DNA of 64,000 nucleotides from Rugamonas apoptosis (GCF_014042355.1 NZ_JACEZU010000008.1:62001-126000); one strand, 5' to 3'; shown: positions 46,543 through 56,054, numbered from the stretch's first letter. Translations and numbers: made by a program. The notes: a model not told the origin generated them from the letters alone.

Positions 46543-46554
46543 GATAGCGCTACC
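46543..46554. promoter_or_regulatory. Possible second GntR-type operator, before the GH3 gene
   Basis: GATAGCGCTACC shares the core TAGCGCTA with the gntK operator but is imperfect outside it. It is 34 bp before the GH3 start. Confidence 0.45.
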
Positions 46555-46588
46555 AATCCAGCGTAAGAAACAGGACCGGGAGCCACCC

Positions 46589-48916
46589 ATGAAGCGATAT
46601 CGGTTTTGGTCGTGCGCACTGCCGCTCGCGCTGCAGTGCGCGCTGTCGCATCAACCGGCCCGCGCGGCCGGCGATCACCCCCAGCCCCAGCCTTGGCGGG
46701 ACGCCAGCCAACCCGCCACGCTGCGGGCGACGCAGCTGGTGCAAGCCATGACCCTGGACGAAAAAATCCAGACCGTGTTCGGCTACTTTTCCACCGATCT
46801 CCAATCCCGGCAATATCGCCGGCCACCGCGGGGCCGGCCCTATTCGGCCGGCTATGTGCCGGGCATCGCCCGTCTGGGCCTGCCGCCGCAGTGGCAGAGC
46901 GACGCCGGCATCGGCGTGGCCACCCAGTCCGGCGCCCGGCAGCCTTATGCGCGCACGGCGCTGCCCTCCGGCCTGGCCACGGCGGCCACCTGGAATCCGG
47001 CGCTGGCCTACGCGGGCGGCGCCATGATCGGGCGCGAGGCGCGCCTGTCCGGCTTCAACGTGCTGCTGGCGGGCGGCGTGAACCTGCTGCGCGACCCGCG
47101 CAACGGCCGCAATTTCGAATACGCGGGCGAGGACCCGCTGCTGGCCGGCGTGATGGTGGGCGAACTGGTACGAGGCGTGCAATCGAGCCATGTGATCTCG
47201 ACGGTCAAGCATTTTGCGTTCAACGATCAGGAGACGGACCGCGCCACCATCAACGTGCGCATCGCCGACGCGGCGGCCCGCATGTCGGACCTGCTGGCGC
47301 TGCAACTGGCCATCGAACGGGGCAATCCGGGCGCCGTCATGTGTTCCTACAACCGTGTCAACGGCGATTACGCCTGCGAGAGCGACTACCTGTTGAACCA
47401 GGTACTCAAGGGCGACTGGGCCTACCCCGGCTACGTCATGTCGGACTGGGGCGCCACCCATTCCACCATCCCCGCCGCCCGCAATGGGCTGGACCAGCAA
47501 TCGGGCCACCCGTTCGACGTGGCGCCCTACTTCAACGCGGGCCTCAAGGAAGCCATCGTCAACGGCCATGTGCCCGCCGCACGGCTGGACGACATGGCCG
47601 AACGGGTCGTGGGTGCCATGTTCGCGCACGGTGTGGTGGACCATCCGGTGCGGGTGGAGCCGGAGCGTGCCATCGACTTGCACGCCAACGGCGCCGTGAG
47701 CCGGGCCGACGCCGAGGAAGCCATCGTGCTGCTCAAGAACCGCGGCGGACTGCTGCCGCTGTCGCCACGGCTGCGTACCATCGCCGTCATCGGCGGCCAC
47801 GCGGATGCGGGCGTGCTGTCGGGCGGCGGCTCATCGCAGGTATATCCGCCCGGCGGATCGGCCGTACCCAATGAGGGGCCGGCCGGTTTTCCAGGGCCGA
47901 TGGTCTATCACCGTTCCTCGCCGTTGCGGGAACTGGCCAGGCTGACCAAGACCAGGCTGCGCTACCTCGATGGCAAGGACGCCAAGGCCGCCGCCAGCCT
48001 TGCCGCGCGCAGCGACGCCGTGATCGTCTTCGCCACCCAGTGGACGGCCGAAAGCCTGGACCGGCCGTCCCTGAACCTGCCCGGAGAACAGGATGCGCTG
48101 ATCGCCGCGCTGGCCCGCGCCAACCGGCGCACCGTGGTAGTGCTGGAGACGGGCGGACCGGTCCTGATGCCCTGGCTGGCCGACGTCGACGCCGTGCTGG
48201 AAGCCTGGTATCCCGGCACACGGGGCGGCGAGGCCATCGCGCGCGTGCTGAGCGGCGCGGTCAATCCGTCCGGCCACTTGCCCGCCACCTTTCCCGCCGC
48301 CGAGACGCAATTGCCGCGCATCGCCATCGACGCTGATCCCATGCGCCAGGGCGCGCGGGTGGACACCGACTACAACATCGAGGGTGCGGCGGTCGGCTAC
48401 AAATGGTTCGAGCTGAAAGGGCAGGCGCCGTTATTCGCCTTTGGCCACGGCCTGTCCTACACCAGCTTTGAATTCAGCCAACTGGCGGCGGAGGCGCGGG
48501 ACGGGACCATCGTGGTGAGCGTCAATGTGCGCAATACTGGGCAACGGGCCGGCAAGGCCGTGGCCCAGGTCTATGTGTCGCCCACCGCCGGCGGCTGGGA
48601 AGCGCCGCGCCGGCTGGGCGGCTGGGACAAACTGGCGCTGGAACCGGGTGCCGGCGGCATGGCCCGCATCCACATCGATCCCCGCCTGCTGGCCATGTTT
48701 GACAGCGCCAGCAAGACCTGGCGCATCGCGGAAGGCCTATATGAGATCAGCGTCGGTGACTCGTCGGCCGCACCGGCGCTCCGCACCAGCATCCACCTGG
48801 CGGCAGCACCGGCGGCGGGGTCAGTTCCGGCCTCGCGCCAAGCACCTCAACGAGGTCTATCTACGCACGGCGGATTCCCCGATTTGGCAGGTTGCCGGGA
48901 CGGATCCTGCCATTGA
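46589..48916 (+). CDS. Glycoside hydrolase family 3 beta-glucosidase
   Basis: Exported hydrolase of 775 aa that releases glucose or xylose from beta-glycosides. Signal peptide at the start. The barrel domain has the nucleophile Asp286 in VMSDWGATHST and the substrate loop KHFAFNDQETDR. The second domain contains VIVFATQWTAESLDRPS and the GxLPATFP signature; a fibronectin III-like C-terminal domain follows (AVAQVYVSPTAGGWE). The last 25 or so residues (ending LAGCRDGSCH) do not look like the family and may be a shifted tail. The GntR-like core upstream suggests co-control with gluconate genes. Confidence 0.9.
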   Translation: MKRYRFWSCALPLALQCALSHQPARAAGDHPQPQPWRDASQPATLRATQLVQAMTLDEKIQTVFGYFSTDLQSRQYRRPPRGRPYSAGYVPGIARLGLPPQWQSDAGIGVATQSGARQPYARTALPSGLATAATWNPALAYAGGAMIGREARLSGFNVLLAGGVNLLRDPRNGRNFEYAGEDPLLAGVMVGELVRGVQSSHVISTVKHFAFNDQETDRATINVRIADAAARMSDLLALQLAIERGNPGAVMCSYNRVNGDYACESDYLLNQVLKGDWAYPGYVMSDWGATHSTIPAARNGLDQQSGHPFDVAPYFNAGLKEAIVNGHVPAARLDDMAERVVGAMFAHGVVDHPVRVEPERAIDLHANGAVSRADAEEAIVLLKNRGGLLPLSPRLRTIAVIGGHADAGVLSGGGSSQVYPPGGSAVPNEGPAGFPGPMVYHRSSPLRELARLTKTRLRYLDGKDAKAAASLAARSDAVIVFATQWTAESLDRPSLNLPGEQDALIAALARANRRTVVVLETGGPVLMPWLADVDAVLEAWYPGTRGGEAIARVLSGAVNPSGHLPATFPAAETQLPRIAIDADPMRQGARVDTDYNIEGAAVGYKWFELKGQAPLFAFGHGLSYTSFEFSQLAAEARDGTIVVSVNVRNTGQRAGKAVAQVYVSPTAGGWEAPRRLGGWDKLALEPGAGGMARIHIDPRLLAMFDSASKTWRIAEGLYEISVGDSSAAPALRTSIHLAAAPAAGSVPASRQAPQRGLSTHGGFPDLAGCRDGSCH

Positions 48917-48925
48917 CCGCCCGAT

Positions 48926-49213
48926 TCAGGCTTCCGGTTTGGGTTTGCGGCGGCGCCGCGCGTGCTTGGGATCGGCGATCAGCGGGCGGTAGAGTTCCAC
49001 CCGGTCGTGCTCGCGCAGCACCGTGTCCAGCGTTTTCTTCTTGCTGTAGATGCCGACCTGCAGGGCGGCGAGGTCGATATCGGGCATGGCCTGTCGCAGG
49101 CCGCTGAGCGCGATCGCCTGCTCCACGGTGGTGCCGGCGTCCACAGTCAGCTCGCGCAGGAACTGCTGCTCCGGCAAGGCGTAGCACACCTGGATGCGTA
49201 TCTGGTCAGCCAT
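48926..49213 (-). CDS. rnfH: RnfH-family ubiquitin-fold protein
   Basis: Protein of 95 aa with the beta-grasp fold of the RnfH family (UPF0125): IRIQVCYALPEQQFLREL, VGIYSKKKTLDTVL, HDRVELYRPLIADPK. The basic tail (ARRRRKPKPEA) is typical. Its start overlaps the ratA stop by eight bases, the usual ratA-rnfH arrangement. Exact function is not established. Confidence 0.9.
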   Translation of the reverse strand: MADQIRIQVCYALPEQQFLRELTVDAGTTVEQAIALSGLRQAMPDIDLAALQVGIYSKKKTLDTVLREHDRVELYRPLIADPKHARRRRKPKPEA

Positions 49214-49637
49214 ACACCGTCTCCGCCCGCTTGCAGAAACTGTCGACCATGCTGTTGGCGATCACCCCGAACACGGGGCCGATCAACTGCTCCAGGATGG
49301 CGCTGGAAAATTCGTAGTGCAGGTCCAATTCCACCTTGCAGGCATCGTCGCGCAGCGGCTTGAAATTCCACACCCCGTCCAGGGCCTTGAAAGGTCCGTC
49401 CACCAGCCGCATCTTGATCGTACTGGGCGGCGTGTTGACGTTCGAGGTGGTGAAGCTTTGACGCACGCCGCGATAATGGATAGCCAGGCTGGCCACCACC
49501 GTTTCCTCGCTGCGCTCCTTGATTTCAACAGCCCCGCACCACGGCAGAAACTTGGGATAATCCTCGATCGCCGCCACCAGGTCGAACATCTGTTGGGCGC
49601 TGTAGCCGAGGAAAACTGTCTTATGAACTACTGCCAT
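49206..49637 (-). CDS. ratA: RatA/COQ10-like START-domain protein
   Basis: Protein of 143 aa: MAVVHKTVFLGYSAQQMFDL, VAAIEDYPKFLPWCGAVEI and a C-terminal amphipathic helix (NSMVDSFCKRAETVYG). E. coli RatA was reported to block 70S ribosome association, while the homologues COQ10 bind quinone. Which role applies here is open. It is next to smpB, divergently, as in E. coli and most proteobacteria. Confidence 0.9.
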   Translation of the reverse strand: MAVVHKTVFLGYSAQQMFDLVAAIEDYPKFLPWCGAVEIKERSEETVVASLAIHYRGVRQSFTTSNVNTPPSTIKMRLVDGPFKALDGVWNFKPLRDDACKVELDLHYEFSSAILEQLIGPVFGVIANSMVDSFCKRAETVYG

Positions 49638-49732
49638 TGCGTTACCGTTTGCTATGATGTTGAATTATTCGCGTTTTTGGCGCGTAACCGTAGTTTAACC
49701 GACCCGCGCCCGTTTTTAGTAATTACCACGCC

Positions 49733-50182
49733 ATGACCATAGCCGATAACAGAAAAGCCTTTCACGACTACTTCATCGAGGACCGCTACGAAGCGGGCAT
49801 CGTGCTGGAAGGCTGGGAAGTGAAAGCGATCCGCGACGCGCGGGTGCAGATCAAGGAAGCCTACGTCACCATCAAGGGCGACGAGCTGTTCCTGTTCGGC
49901 GCCCACATCAGCGCCCTGCCCACCGCCTCCACCCACATCCACCCGGAAGCCGTACGCACCCGCAAGCTGCTGCTGCACCGCCAGGAGATGGATAAGTTGA
50001 TCGGCAAGGTGGAACGGGCCGGCTACACGCTGGTGCCGCTCAACCTGCACTACAAGGGCGGCCGCGTGAAATGCGAGATCGGCCTGGCCAAGGGTAAGAA
50101 GATGCACGACAAGCGCGCCGCCGAGAAGGACCGCGACGGCAAGCGCGAAGTGGCGTCGGCCATGAAGCAGCACCGCCGCTGA
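49733..50182 (+). CDS. smpB: SsrA-binding protein
   Basis: tmRNA partner for ribosome rescue, 149 aa, normal length. Motifs: [58 protein letters not shown], and the C-terminal basic tail ([16 protein letters not shown]). The tmRNA gene itself is not seen in this window. A terminator follows at 50212. Confidence 0.96.
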   Translation: MTIADNRKAFHDYFIEDRYEAGIVLEGWEVKAIRDARVQIKEAYVTIKGDELFLFGAHISALPTASTHIHPEAVRTRKLLLHRQEMDKLIGKVERAGYTLVPLNLHYKGGRVKCEIGLAKGKKMHDKRAAEKDRDGKREVASAMKQHRR

Positions 50183-50211
50183 CCCTGCCCGTCCCCACGC
50201 TGCCACGCCAG

Positions 50212-50236
50212 ACCCGGCCCCGCGCCGGGTTTGTTG
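50212..50236 (+). terminator. Rho-independent terminator after smpB
   Basis: ACCCGGC and GCCGGGT form a 7-bp stem with a 5-base loop followed by TTGTTGTTT. It separates smpB from the riboswitch unit. Confidence 0.75.
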
Positions 50237-50368
50237 TTTCCGGCAGCATGATCAGCTTCATGCCATAGAGAAATTTAATGACCAGCCGCAACTTCTCGGT
50301 GGTTCTTGCTGGTACAATCGAGACGCAATCACCGGTTCCCGGACCGGTATCGTTCAATTTTCGCCGAA

Positions 50369-50442
50369 GGCAAACCCATTGAAAGGTGGGGACGCAAAAC
50401 CACCGGCCTACAGCGCGCCAGCGCCAAGGTAGCGGGGTTGCC
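50369..50442 (+). promoter_or_regulatory. Cyclic-di-GMP-I (GEMM) riboswitch aptamer
   Basis: All GEMM-I hallmarks are present in order: GGCAAACC opening, a stem capped by a GAAA tetraloop, the conserved GGGACGCAAAACC core, a second stem entered by GGCCTA and leaving with AGGTAGCGGGGTTGCC. P1 pairs GGCAA at 50369 with TTGCC at 50438. It lies about 80 bases before the start of a secreted protease gene. A TACAAT -10 element is at 50313-50318, giving a leader of about 195 bases. Confidence 0.93.
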
Positions 50443-50480
50443 AACGTCAAGCCGCCCATGCCGTGCATGGTTGCCAACGT
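50436..50480 (+). repeat. 12-base repeat of the P1 3' strand in the expression platform
   Basis: GGTTGCCAACGT occurs at 50436-50447, where it forms the 3' side of P1, and again at 50469-50480. The second copy could pair with the same 5' strand, offering an alternative fold. Confidence 0.7.
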
Positions 50481-50521
50481 TGTCATAGCGTGGTCTTCGC
50501 ACACAGGGAAGCGCCACCGCC

Positions 50522-52909
50522 ATGAAGCCTCGCCATCCGCATTTCGCCCACGCCGCGCCGGCGGCCCGTTCGAGCCTGCTGCTGCCGGCCGCCCTCGCGG
50601 CGCTGCTGAGCGCATGTGGCGGCACCACGCCGGACCAGGCCAGCGCGCCGGCCGGCCCGCAAGTGGCGGCCCTGGTGGCCACCTCCACCACCACCCTGGC
50701 GCTCGACAATCCCACGCTGCCGGAAGCGGCGGCCAACCTGATGGTGCAACCGGCCTACCACATCGCGCCCGTGCTGCTCGACGCGCCGGACGATACCGAC
50801 ACCGACGGCTATGCCGCCTCCGCCCGCCGCCACCCGCGCTCCATGCTGCTGCCGCCGTCCGCGCGCCGCCTGTCCACGCGCCGGCTGTCGCTGGGCCAAC
50901 TGGAATATGCGCCCAGCCAGGCGCAGGACAGCACGCTGGCGCCCATGGCCACCAGCGGCAGCGTGACCACCTACACGCCAGCCCAGATCCGGGCCGCGTA
51001 CGGCTTGCCCGTCCTGCCGCCCTCGGGCACCGCCCTGACGGCGGCGCTGGCGGCCCAACTGGGCGCCGGCCAGACCATCTACATCGTGGACGCCATGCAC
51101 AATCCGAACACGGCCACCGAACTGGCTGCGTTCAACACCAAATTCGGCCTGCCGGCCTGCCCCCAGAAGAGCATCGCCACCAGCGCCGTCCTGCCGCTGG
51201 CGGCCGCATCGGCCAACAGCTGCGAGCTGTCCATCGTCTACAGCACCACCACCGGCGCCATGACGGCCGCCCAGCCCGCCTACGATGCCGGCTGGGCCAC
51301 CGAGATCTCGCTTGACGTCCAGTGGGCGCACGCCACGGCGCCGCTGGCCCGCATCGTCCTGATCGAAGCGGCCAGCGCCTCGGTCGACAACCTGCAAGGC
51401 GCCGTCAGGCTGGCCAACGCCATGGGTCCGGGCGTGGTGTCGATGAGCTTCGGCACGCCGGAAGGCAGTTGGACCGCTTCGGCCAACGCCGCCTTCACGG
51501 CCGCCAACATGACCTACCTGGCCGCCACCGGCGACTCGGGCGCCAGCGTGCAATGGCCCGCCGTGTCGCCCAACGTGGTGGCGGTGGGCGGCACCTCGCT
51601 CACCTACACCGGTAGCGGCAATCGCAGCGAAGTGGGCTGGACCCAGACCGGCGGCGGCATCAGCGCCTACACGGCCACCCCCAGCTACCAGACCAGCGCC
51701 GTACCGGGCCTGGGCACGCTGGCCCATCGCGGCGTGGCCGACGTTTCGTTCAACGCCGATCCGAAAACGGGCCAATACGTGGCCGTCATCGCATCCGGCG
51801 CCAGCACGCCAAGCTGGATCAGCGCCGGCGGCACCAGCCTGTCCACGCCGCAGTGGGCCGGCCTGATCGCGGTGGCCAATGCCACCCGCGCGCTGAGCGC
51901 CAAGCCGGCGCTGGGCGCGCCGCACGCCGTCCTGTACGGCCAGATCGCCAGCGTGCCGGGCACCTATGCCAGCGCCTTCGCCGATGTCCTGGCCGGCAGC
52001 GACGGCAGCTGCGCCACCTGCAGCGCCAAGGGCGGCTACGACCAGTTGAGCGGCCTGGGCACGCCCAACGCGGCCAGCCTGCTAAGCGCCTTGTCCGGCG
52101 CGCCGGCCGCCGCCATCACCCCCACCGTCGTTTCCGCCGCCATCAGCGGCAAAGTGGGCACGGCGCTGTCGTTCACCGTCTCCGCCACGGGCGCCAACCC
52201 GCTCACCTATACGCTGGGCGGCGCGCCATCGGGCATGACCATCAGCGCCACCGGCGTCGTCAGCTGGGCCACGCCGGTGGCCGGCACCTATGCCGTCACC
52301 GTCACGGCCATCGACAGCAAGACCGGCCTCAAAGGATTGGGCACCTACACCGTGACCATCGCCGCCGCCAGCGCGCCCGTCGTCACGGGCGCCAGCATCA
52401 GCGGCAAGGTGGGCACGGCGCTGTCGTTCACGGTCGCCGTCAACAACGCCAATCCAGTCACCTATACGTTGAGCGGTGCACCGGCCGGTATGGCCATCAG
52501 CGGCAGCGGCGTGGTGAGCTGGGCCGCTCCCGTGGCCGGCAGCTACAGCGTGACCGTGACGGCCAAGGACAGCAAGACGGGCCTGAGCGGGCAAGGCGTG
52601 TTCAAGATCACCATCGGCACCAGCACGACCACCACAGGCAGCAGCCTGACCATCAATGCGCCGGCCCTGTCGGGCGTGGCGGGCATGCCGTTGGCGGGCA
52701 CCATCACCGTCACGGCGCCGGGCAGCAATTACGTATCGATCTCGATTTCCAACGCGCCACTGGGGATCATGTTCACCCCGAATGGTCTCAACATCGGCGT
52801 CAACTGGGCCAGCCCCGTGACGGGCAGCTATACCTTGAAGATCACGGTCAGCGATTCGACCGGCCATAGCGTGCAGGCCAGCATGCCGATCACCATCAAC
52901 GCCAAATAA
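50522..52909 (+). CDS. Sedolisin (S53) family secreted lipoprotein protease with Ig-like repeats
   Basis: Protein of 795 aa. The signal ends in a lipobox (LLSAC, Cys32), so it is probably lipid-anchored. A pro-region follows, then the S53 catalytic domain: Glu261 and Asp265 in WATEISLDVQWAHA, Ser439 in GGTSLSTPQW. The oxyanion Asp is in the AATGDSG region. The C-terminus has two similar Ig-like repeats of about 95 residues (ISGKVGTALSFTV..., YTLxGAPxGM...) plus a third divergent one. S53 enzymes are acid serine-carboxyl proteases. The gene is under a cyclic-di-GMP riboswitch, so surface proteolysis may follow the lifestyle switch. The start has AGGGAAG at long spacing. Confidence 0.9.
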   Translation: MKPRHPHFAHAAPAARSSLLLPAALAALLSACGGTTPDQASAPAGPQVAALVATSTTTLALDNPTLPEAAANLMVQPAYHIAPVLLDAPDDTDTDGYAASARRHPRSMLLPPSARRLSTRRLSLGQLEYAPSQAQDSTLAPMATSGSVTTYTPAQIRAAYGLPVLPPSGTALTAALAAQLGAGQTIYIVDAMHNPNTATELAAFNTKFGLPACPQKSIATSAVLPLAAASANSCELSIVYSTTTGAMTAAQPAYDAGWATEISLDVQWAHATAPLARIVLIEAASASVDNLQGAVRLANAMGPGVVSMSFGTPEGSWTASANAAFTAANMTYLAATGDSGASVQWPAVSPNVVAVGGTSLTYTGSGNRSEVGWTQTGGGISAYTATPSYQTSAVPGLGTLAHRGVADVSFNADPKTGQYVAVIASGASTPSWISAGGTSLSTPQWAGLIAVANATRALSAKPALGAPHAVLYGQIASVPGTYASAFADVLAGSDGSCATCSAKGGYDQLSGLGTPNAASLLSALSGAPAAAITPTVVSAAISGKVGTALSFTVSATGANPLTYTLGGAPSGMTISATGVVSWATPVAGTYAVTVTAIDSKTGLKGLGTYTVTIAAASAPVVTGASISGKVGTALSFTVAVNNANPVTYTLSGAPAGMAISGSGVVSWAAPVAGSYSVTVTAKDSKTGLSGQGVFKITIGTSTTTTGSSLTINAPALSGVAGMPLAGTITVTAPGSNYVSISISNAPLGIMFTPNGLNIGVNWASPVTGSYTLKITVSDSTGHSVQASMPITINAK

Positions 52910-52980
52910 GCCTGCGGGGCGCGACCGGCTGTACCGCGCCGCGCCGCGCTCCCGCCTTCCCCGCCCCTGCCTGCCCCGTC

Positions 52981-54162
52981 TCAGGCCACCCGCTGCTGGC
53001 CTGCCTGGTCCTGCCTGACGTTCGCGCCACTACCCGCCGCGACAGGGAACCAGCGTGCGCGGGCACGCATGAACGGCGTCTCCACCACCCGGTACAGCAG
53101 CCAGCCCACCAGCACGGCGGCCGCCATCACCAGCGCGATGCCCACCGGCCCATCCGTATCGACCTGCCAGCGGCCCAGCGGTTCCAGCACCAGTTTGAAG
53201 ATGGGTTTGTGCGCCAGGTAAAGCGCGTACGACCACAAGGCCAGTTGTTCCGCACCAGGGATGCGCACCCGGTGCAGCAGGCTGTTGGGACTGAGCGCGG
53301 CCAGCGTCAGTACGGCGAAACTGGCCGCCAGCAGCGGGTAGCCGAAGGTCATCATGGAGAAGGTGAAGCCGTAATCGTCGATCTGGTAGTAATTGAGGAA
53401 CAGGTAGACCATGATGGCCAGCGCCGCCAGGCCGCCCAGCAGCAAGGCGTTGCCTCGACGCAGAATGGCGTCGTACAGGCCACCATGGAAGTTCTTGAGC
53501 ATGGCGATGGCCACGCCGGGCAGCAGTTCATCAAAGCGCGCAAAGCTCGAATAGTAGACGTGAACGGCGAAATCGACGTTGCTGATGGCGTTCTGCCCAT
53601 GCGCCATCCAGGCCCAGCCCCGCACCACCATGCCGGCCGCGATGGCGCCGGCGAGCGCCAGCCAGCCCCACCGCAGCGCGTGACGGCGGGACGCCAGCAA
53701 CACGGCCGCCAGCGGCAGGATCACGTAGAACTGCTCCTCGACGCACAGCGACCAGGAGTGGGAAAACGTCTCGCCGAAATGCAGGCCGATATTCTGGGTG
53801 AAGGTCAGGAAGCGCCACAGGGGCGCCGTCTGCGATCCGCCCAATTGGGACGGCAGCAGCAGATACAGCGCCAGCACCACCAGGTAGTTGGGCACCGTGC
53901 GCAGCAGGCGGCGAGCGAAGAAGGTCGGGAGCGAGAACGACGCGCCGCGCGCCAGCGGCGCCAGGATCTGGTTGCCGATCAAATAGCCGCTCAACACAAA
54001 GAACAGGTCCACGCCCATCCAGCCCATCTCGGTCAGGAAGCCAAAGGTGGCCTTGTGGCTCACCACCACCGAGTAATGGGACATCAGGACCAGCACGATG
54101 GCGCAGGCGCGCAGCGTGTCCAGTCCATCGATACGGGGCGCTGCGGGATGCCGGTTCATCAT
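52981..54162 (-). CDS. OafA-type membrane acyltransferase
   Basis: Inner-membrane acyltransferase 3 family protein of 393 aa with about ten helices. RIDGLDTLRACAIVLVLMSH holds the usual R-x10-H motif, WMGVDLFFVLSGYLIG the second signature, and HSWSLCVEEQFYVILP the SLxxEEQFY motif. Such enzymes acetylate surface polysaccharides or LPS. The tandem ATG start follows GGAAAC. Converges with the protease gene; no polysaccharide genes nearby to tell the acceptor. Confidence 0.9.
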   Translation of the reverse strand: MMNRHPAAPRIDGLDTLRACAIVLVLMSHYSVVVSHKATFGFLTEMGWMGVDLFFVLSGYLIGNQILAPLARGASFSLPTFFARRLLRTVPNYLVVLALYLLLPSQLGGSQTAPLWRFLTFTQNIGLHFGETFSHSWSLCVEEQFYVILPLAAVLLASRRHALRWGWLALAGAIAAGMVVRGWAWMAHGQNAISNVDFAVHVYYSSFARFDELLPGVAIAMLKNFHGGLYDAILRRGNALLLGGLAALAIMVYLFLNYYQIDDYGFTFSMMTFGYPLLAASFAVLTLAALSPNSLLHRVRIPGAEQLALWSYALYLAHKPIFKLVLEPLGRWQVDTDGPVGIALVMAAAVLVGWLLYRVVETPFMRARARWFPVAAGSGANVRQDQAGQQRVA

Positions 54163-54475
54163 ACTGTTTCCATGGTTTGGGGAGCGCGCATGCTGTCACA
54201 ATCTTGCAAAATATTCAAGCTGTTTCGCGGGGCCGTACGCGCGGCTCCTGTGGCGCGCGCCCCACAACGGCGCGCGCCGTGTTCGCATCGACACAAAGCC
54301 CGCAAAGCCGCGTAAAGTAGCGCAAGCCGCACCACGCACCAGTGATCGCGGGCGGCATTTTGTGTCTCCATGAGTTTCTAAGCAGCAACAGCCATGCTAC
54401 ACTGCTGCAGGACAGTTCCGCCCGGCGTGCGCCGCACCGGAACGCATACACAATCTAGATGATGACGAGGCCAAC
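54163..54475. other. Intergenic region
   Basis: 313 bp between divergent genes. It contains a GCGCGCC/GGCGCGC inverted pair near 54257-54280 but no gene I can support. Confidence 0.4.
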
Positions 54476-55180
54476 ATGGTGCTGAAAACCGCAGCGGCGA
54501 TAGGAGCCGGCCTGATCTTGGCGGGCGGCGTGGCGGGGTGCGCGGCGCGCTACACGCCTGCTCCACTGGCCACCAATTTTCCCGTATCGAAGCAGCCCAA
54601 GCTGCAGGCAGCCGAGCACTGGGCCGTGATCGCCGGCCATATTGAAAAGCAGTTGAAGGAGGCGCTGGCCAAGCAGCCGCCCCGTCCACTGTACATCGCC
54701 GACACGCCGCAAGCGACGCCATTCCAGCGCGCCCTGACCGGCCAGTTGATCACGGCGCTGGTCAACGATGGCTACACCGTGTCGCGCACGGCCCCCGGTT
54801 CACTCAAGGTGGATCTGGACATGCAGGCCGTGACCTTCAGCGCCAACCGGCCCCAGTACCGCTACCACGGCGAACATGCGGCGCTGGCCTCGGGCGTGTG
54901 GGTGCTGAGCGAGATCGACCTGCCGCCGCTGGCCATGGTGGCCGCCGGCGTGGGTGCCTACGATACCTACAACTGGTTCAACGACCAGTTCGCGCCGGGC
55001 GCCACGCCGCGCACGGAAATCATCCTGACCGTCTCCGTCACCGATCAGTTCCGCTATGTGGCCCGCAACAGCTCGGCCTATTATGTGTCCGACAGCGACC
55101 GGCCGCTATACGGCATCGTGGACGTGGAACTGGAAGCGCCCAAACTGACCCGCATGTTCAAGGTGCGGGGGGATATGTAA
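54476..55180 (+). CDS. Lipoprotein partner of the FlgO-like protein
   Basis: Predicted lipoprotein of 234 aa with lipobox VAGC at residue 22. The mature part contains YIADTPQATPFQRALTGQL and a conserved-looking aromatic stretch AYDTYNWFNDQF. The stop TAA is directly followed by the ATG of the FlgO-like gene. No known family assigned with confidence; the pair resembles secreted FlgO-associated lipoproteins. There are no flagellar genes in the window. Confidence 0.75.
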   Translation: MVLKTAAAIGAGLILAGGVAGCAARYTPAPLATNFPVSKQPKLQAAEHWAVIAGHIEKQLKEALAKQPPRPLYIADTPQATPFQRALTGQLITALVNDGYTVSRTAPGSLKVDLDMQAVTFSANRPQYRYHGEHAALASGVWVLSEIDLPPLAMVAAGVGAYDTYNWFNDQFAPGATPRTEIILTVSVTDQFRYVARNSSAYYVSDSDRPLYGIVDVELEAPKLTRMFKVRGDM

Positions 55181-55732
55181 ATGTTCAAACGCCTTGCCAC
55201 CACTTCCCTGCTCGTCGCGCCGCTGCTGTTGGCGGGCTGCTCGTCCGCACCGATCAAGGATGAAGCCAACTACGCCACCGTCTCGTCCAACCAGTTCATC
55301 GAATCGAACTACAAGGCGGCCGACGCCCTGATGCATCAGCTGAGCGGCAAGCTGGCCGCCGACAAGCCGCTCATCATGGCCACCATCGTCAACATCGACG
55401 CGCTCGACCAGACCACCACGCTGGGCAGGCTGGTGTCGGAACAGGTCTCCACCCGCCTGGCGCAGGGCGGCCTGTCCATGCTGGAGATGAAGCTGCGCAA
55501 TTCCGTCTACCTCAAGCGCAACCAGGGTGAATTGATGCTCACGCGCGAGATCGGTGAAGTGGCGCAAAGCCACAACGCGCAAGCGATCGTGGTCGGCTCC
55601 TACGCGGAAACCAGCGACATGGTGTTCATCAACCTCAAGGTGATCCAGCCCAACACCAACTTTGTGCTCGCCGGCCAGGACTACGTGCTGGCCAAGGAAG
55701 GCATCGTACGCTCCATGCTGATGCGGAACTAG
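55181..55732 (+). CDS. FlgO-family outer-membrane lipoprotein
   Basis: Lipoprotein of 183 aa with lipobox LLAGC (Cys20). The FlgO-domain core is NYKAADALMHQLSGKL, ATIVNIDALDQTTTLGRL and AIVVGSYAETSDMVFINLKV. FlgO of Vibrio is needed for flagellar stability, but many members sit away from flagellar genes, as here. Translationally coupled to the preceding lipoprotein gene. Confidence 0.82.
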   Translation: MFKRLATTSLLVAPLLLAGCSSAPIKDEANYATVSSNQFIESNYKAADALMHQLSGKLAADKPLIMATIVNIDALDQTTTLGRLVSEQVSTRLAQGGLSMLEMKLRNSVYLKRNQGELMLTREIGEVAQSHNAQAIVVGSYAETSDMVFINLKVIQPNTNFVLAGQDYVLAKEGIVRSMLMRN

Positions 55733-56054
55733 GCCAGCTTTTCTCCCCCTTTCGCGCAGAGCGCCAAGCCCGCCCCCCGGGCTTGCTCCTGTTGCCACCT
55801 CTGTCGCTGCGGCCCGCAGGCCATGGGCGAAGTGGCACCGTCATTCGTCTCCATGTGCTCGTCGCTCCACCGGTAGATAGCATTGCTCAATATCAATGCG
55901 ACCATGGTTGCGCGATCCAATAATGGCAATCGGGCTCAAGCATGCAGCCCTGATGTGACCAGGACCGGAGCGCACCGACATGACCGGATTTTCCTCCAGC
56001 ATATGGGTTAGGCTGACCGAACCGCCGCATACAAGCACCGGCCGTCATCATGCC
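55733..56054. other. Intergenic region before the type VI island
   Basis: 322 bp. No supported gene or clear signal; probably decayed sequence at the island's edge. Confidence 0.4.
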
